A stretch of DNA of 8,692 bases from CAYVOX01 sp964453035 (GTDB lineage: Bacteria; Chloroflexota; Anaerolineae; Anaerolineales; Anaerolineaceae). The translations under genes and the position numbers were made by a program. The notes beneath the pieces were generated by a model. That model did no database searches. It was not told where the DNA came from and saw only the letters and a list, made by a program, of their open reading frames with translations. The stretch spans positions 1 to 8,692 of the forward strand of contig CAYVOX010000138.1 of the NCBI GenBank assembly GCA_964453035.1, given 5' to 3'. Shown one piece after another: positions 6,530 to 8,692 of this stretch. The number at the start of each line of letters is the position of its first letter. The first letter of the stretch is position 1.

Positions 6530-6558
6530 TTGACACCGCCCCCCGGCGGTGATAAAGT
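6530..6558 (+). promoter_or_regulatory. Predicted sigma-70-type promoter for the exporter operon, with a palindrome in its spacer
   Basis: A perfect TTGACA -35 box (6530-6535) is followed after 17 bases by TAAAGT (6553-6558), which matches TATAAT at 4 of 6 positions. The start would be near 6565, giving a leader of about 60 nt. The spacer is almost entirely filled by the inverted repeat CACCGCC-CCCC-GGCGGTG (6534-6551), a 7-bp perfect stem overlapping the last two bases of the -35 box. This is a typical place for a dimeric repressor's operator. No regulator gene is present in the window to pair with it. Confidence 0.55.
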
Positions 6559-6573
6559 CAATTTCTACATCCA

Positions 6574-6598
6574 TTTTCCCCTTTTCCCCCTTTTTCTC
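6574..6598 (+). promoter_or_regulatory. 25-base all-pyrimidine tract in the exporter leader
   Basis: From 6574 to 6598 the plus strand has only C and T, in alternating blocks of four to five. It lies between the predicted transcription start and the AAGGAG ribosome site (6611-6616). Unstructured pyrimidine-rich leaders can favour ribosome loading through protein S1, which is only a possible reading here. It is reported mainly because it is compositionally odd. Confidence 0.3.
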
Positions 6599-6624
6599 AA
6601 CTCACCCACCAAGGAGAGCTCCCC

Positions 6625-7497
6625 ATGAGCATTATTGAAGTCAGCCACCTCACCAAATTCTACGGTAAAGCCCGCGGCATCGTTGACGTCTCCTTCAACG
6701 TCGAAGAAGGCGAGATTTTCGGCTTCATCGGTCCCAACGGCGCCGGAAAGTCCACCACCATCCGCCTGTTCCTCTCCCTCATCTACCCCACCAAAGGCCA
6801 GGCCAGGATTTTCGGCAAGGATTGCATCCAGTTTGGCCCGCAAATCCGCCAGGAGATCGGCTACCTGCCCTCCGAGGTGTTCTATTACGAGGGCATGAAG
6901 GTGCTCGACCTGCTCAAATACTCGGCCAGCTTCTACAAGAAGGACTGCACCAAACGCCTGTATGAACTGGCTGACCTGATGGAACTGGACCTCAAGCGCC
7001 GCATTGACGACCTCTCCTACGGCAACAAGAAGAAGGTGGGCATTGTGCAGGGCTTGCTGCACCAGCCCAGCCTGATTGTGCTGGATGAGCCCACCGCCGG
7101 TCTCGACCCGCTCATGCAGCAAAAATTCTTCAACCTCATCCGCGAGGAGAACAGGCGCGGCGCCACGGTGTTTTTCTCCTCGCACATCCTCGGCGAGGTG
7201 CAAAAGATGTGCAACCGCGTTGCCATCATCAAGGAAGGCGCCATCATCGCCATCCAGGATATCAAGACCCTGCAAAAGGATAACTACAAGAAAATCCGCG
7301 TCACCGCCGAAGGGCTGGATGCCAGCCAGTTTAACATCGAGGGCGTGACCGGCCTGCAGGTGGTGGACGGCAGCGTTCACTTCTTCTACAAGGGTGATAT
7401 CAACGCCATCACCCGCCTGGTGAGCGCCGCTCCGATCACCGACCTGGCGGTTGAAGACCTCACCCTCGAAGAGATTTTCATGCACTACTACGAATAG
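6625..7497 (+). CDS. ABC-2-type transporter ATP-binding protein (exporter ATPase)
   Basis: A 290-residue cytoplasmic ATPase expected to power the two membrane proteins encoded next. Walker A is GPNGAGKST (36-44), Walker B LIVLDEP (150-156), the D-loop AGLDP (158-162) and the switch histidine lies in SSHILGEV (H187). Two motifs differ from the classic pattern: the Q-loop region reads IGYLPSE (78-84) with no glutamine, and the signature is LSYGNKKK (130-137) rather than LSGGQ. Both are recurrent in the GYLPGE/LSxGNKQK clade of ABC-2 ATPases, so activity is still expected. A C-terminal domain (about 220-290) ends TLEEIFMHYYE, typical of this clade. AAGGAG (6611-6616) sits 8 bases before the ATG, confirming the start. 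It is the first gene of the plus-strand operon. Substrates in related systems include drugs, peptides and lipids; nothing here tells which. Confidence 0.94.
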   Translation: MSIIEVSHLTKFYGKARGIVDVSFNVEEGEIFGFIGPNGAGKSTTIRLFLSLIYPTKGQARIFGKDCIQFGPQIRQEIGYLPSEVFYYEGMKVLDLLKYSASFYKKDCTKRLYELADLMELDLKRRIDDLSYGNKKKVGIVQGLLHQPSLIVLDEPTAGLDPLMQQKFFNLIREENRRGATVFFSSHILGEVQKMCNRVAIIKEGAIIAIQDIKTLQKDNYKKIRVTAEGLDASQFNIEGVTGLQVVDGSVHFFYKGDINAITRLVSAAPITDLAVEDLTLEEIFMHYYE

Positions 7498-7505
7498 GAC
7501 CGGAT

Positions 7506-8309
7506 ATGAATATCTACATGCACGAACTCAAAACGCGCCTGCGCTCGGTGCTCATCTGGTCTGCCTCCATCGCCGCCCTGATGCTGCTCTTCCTTTCGCT
7601 CTTCGAGAGCTTCGCCTCGCAGACCGCCATGGTCACCCAGCTCATGGCGGCTTTCCCCAGGGAGCTGCTCATCGCCTTCGGCATGGCGGATATGGATTGG
7701 TCCAGCATCCTGGGCTTTTATGCCCTCACGTTTGTCTTCATCCAGATTTGCCTGGCCGTGCAGGCCGCCAATTACGGTTTCTCGCTGGTCTCCATTGAGG
7801 AAAGCGAGTGGACCGCCGATTTTCTGCTCTCCAAGCCGGTCAGCCGCACCCACATCATCACCGCCAAGCTGCTGGCAGCCCTCACCGCCCTGGCAATCAC
7901 CCAGGCGGTCATCTGGGTCTGCAGTTTTGTTTTTGTCTACGCCTTCAGGTACGGGCAGGAGGTGCAGGCCGGCACAATGGCGCTCCTGCTGCTCAGCATG
8001 ATCCCCTTCCAGTTGTTCTTCCTCTCGGTGGGCGTGTGCATCTCACTGCTGGTTAAAAGGGTGCGCAGCGTCACCCCCTTCTCGATGGGGTTGGTCTTTG
8101 GGCTGTACATCCTCAACGCCTTTGGCGGCATGATTGGCGAGAAAAGCCTGGAGGTGCTCTCGCCCTTCCAGCACTTTGCGCCCAATTACATCGTCAAACA
8201 CGCCGCCTGGGATGCCTCGCTGGTGTGGATCAGCATCGTCATCATCGTCATTGCGCTGCCGGCCAGCTACGTGCTGTACCTGCGCAGAAACATCCCCTCG
8301 GCGGTGTAA
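7506..8309 (+). CDS. ABC-2-type transporter permease, first subunit
   Basis: An inner-membrane protein of 267 residues with about six hydrophobic segments, near 15-34, 68-88, 121-146, 157-181, 190-210 and 238-258. An amphipathic N-terminus (MNIYMHELKTRLRS) precedes the first segment. The cytosolic motif IEESEWTADFLLSKPVSR (97-114) is the E-x-x-x-x-T-x-x-x-LxxPvsR pattern of ABC-2 exporter permeases and is presumably the ATPase contact. It lies 8 bases after the ATPase stop, and the AGGA ribosome site (7496-7499) overlaps that TAG, so translation is probably coupled. Five residues in there is another methionine (7518), but it lacks its own ribosome site. The protein resembles the next one in its N-terminus and core motif. 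The family is clear from the context and motif; the substrate is unknown. Confidence 0.9.
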   Translation: MNIYMHELKTRLRSVLIWSASIAALMLLFLSLFESFASQTAMVTQLMAAFPRELLIAFGMADMDWSSILGFYALTFVFIQICLAVQAANYGFSLVSIEESEWTADFLLSKPVSRTHIITAKLLAALTALAITQAVIWVCSFVFVYAFRYGQEVQAGTMALLLLSMIPFQLFFLSVGVCISLLVKRVRSVTPFSMGLVFGLYILNAFGGMIGEKSLEVLSPFQHFAPNYIVKHAAWDASLVWISIVIIVIALPASYVLYLRRNIPSAV

Positions 8310-8321
8310 GGAGAGAATCAG

Positions 8322-8692
8322 GTGAACATCTTTTTCCGAGAATTGCGTTCCACCTTTAAATCCCTGCTGATCTGGTCAGCCATCGTGCTGCTGTTCAACA
8401 CGGTCGGCTTTTCAAAATTCACCGCCTTTTTTGAAAACCCCGACCTGCTCTCCATCCTGGATAGCATGCCGCCCGCGCTGATGGCCGCCCTCAATATGAA
8501 TGCCTTCAACCTCACCACCGTCACCGGCTTTTTTGGCGTCATGATTATGTACATGAGCCTGCTCCTGGCGGTTGCGGCTGCCATGTGGGGCAGCGACATC
8601 ATCTCAAAGGAAGAGCGCGACCGCACCGTCGAGTTCTCGCTCACCCTGCCCGTCACCCGGGCGCGGCTCATCACCGCCAAGACGGCTGCCGT
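8322..8692 (+). CDS. ABC-2-type transporter permease, second subunit, 3' end cut by window edge
   Basis: A second inner-membrane subunit, 123 residues visible, open at the window end. The start is GTG at 8322, chosen because AAGGAG (8308-8313) lies 8 bases upstream. It begins NIFFRELRSTFKSLLIWSA, which parallels NIYMHELKTRLRSVLIWSA of the gene before it. Hydrophobic segments lie near 14-30 and 65-90. The cytosolic motif ISKEERDRTVEFSLTLPVTR (94-113) then matches the first subunit's IEESEWTADFLLSKPVSR. The two are therefore paralogues and probably form a heterodimeric channel. The ribosome site overlaps the upstream TAA, again suggesting coupled translation. By analogy about 140-150 residues, with about four membrane segments, should lie beyond the window. 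Confidence 0.88.
   Translation, partial: MNIFFRELRSTFKSLLIWSAIVLLFNTVGFSKFTAFFENPDLLSILDSMPPALMAALNMNAFNLTTVTGFFGVMIMYMSLLLAVAAAMWGSDIISKEERDRTVEFSLTLPVTRARLITAKTAA

Noticed and set aside
6565..7485. A 306-codon open frame on the minus strand opposite the exporter ATPase
   Set aside because: It is a mirror of the ABC ATPase gene. It has no motif, and its end would run across the exporter's ribosome site.
1..8692. CRISPR array, tRNA, rRNA, insertion sequence, attachment site or defence genes
   Set aside because: No regularly spaced direct repeats, cloverleaf, transposase or integrase motifs were seen on either strand.

Overview
The window carries two divergently transcribed ABC-transporter operons separated by a roughly 500-base regulatory region. 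Composition is GC-rich in the genes, with AT-rich patches only in the divergent region. The lipoprotein has a Thr/Pro/Ala-rich tether right after its lipobox cysteine. A CCCTCACCC/CCCCTTCCCC-type palindromic repeat lies between genes. Together these suggest an environmental Chloroflexota bacterium of the Anaerolineae kind, but this is inference from style; no rRNA or marker gene is present to confirm it.

Left part, minus strand (1-6121 and its leader to about 6430): a complete-order Opp/Dpp-type importer. Transcribed right to left it runs: solute-binding lipoprotein (4196-6121), two inner-membrane permeases overlapping by ATGA (3059-4042 and 1923-3062), and two ATPases (874-1881 and 1-866, the latter cut by the window edge). 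The lipoprotein should capture an oligopeptide or, equally possibly, an oligosaccharide, the permeases form the channel, and the two ATPases power import. A 71-base imperfect hairpin repeat and a palindrome over the second gene's ribosome binding site separate the binding-protein gene from the permease genes. This is the usual place for a device that keeps binding protein in excess.

Middle (6122-6624): two back-to-back promoter candidates. The minus promoter (-10 TATAAT at 6403-6408) implies a leader of about 275 nt that can fold, including an 11-bp stem and a possible pseudoknot. A 13-bp A/T-tract inverted repeat abuts its -35 box. The plus promoter (TTGACA at 6530-6535) has a perfect 7-bp GC inverted repeat filling its spacer, a good operator candidate.

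Right part, plus strand (6625-8692): an ABC-2-type exporter operon. It has a cytosolic ATPase of the LPSE/LSYGN variant type, then two related membrane proteins, the second cut by the window edge. Stop codons overlap the next gene's Shine-Dalgarno sequence, so the three are probably translationally coupled. The exported substrate cannot be told from the sequence.

All coding genes belong to well-known families. No previously unknown protein system was found. The parts most worth checking are non-coding: the long leader, the promoter-embedded palindromes and the intergenic repeat.
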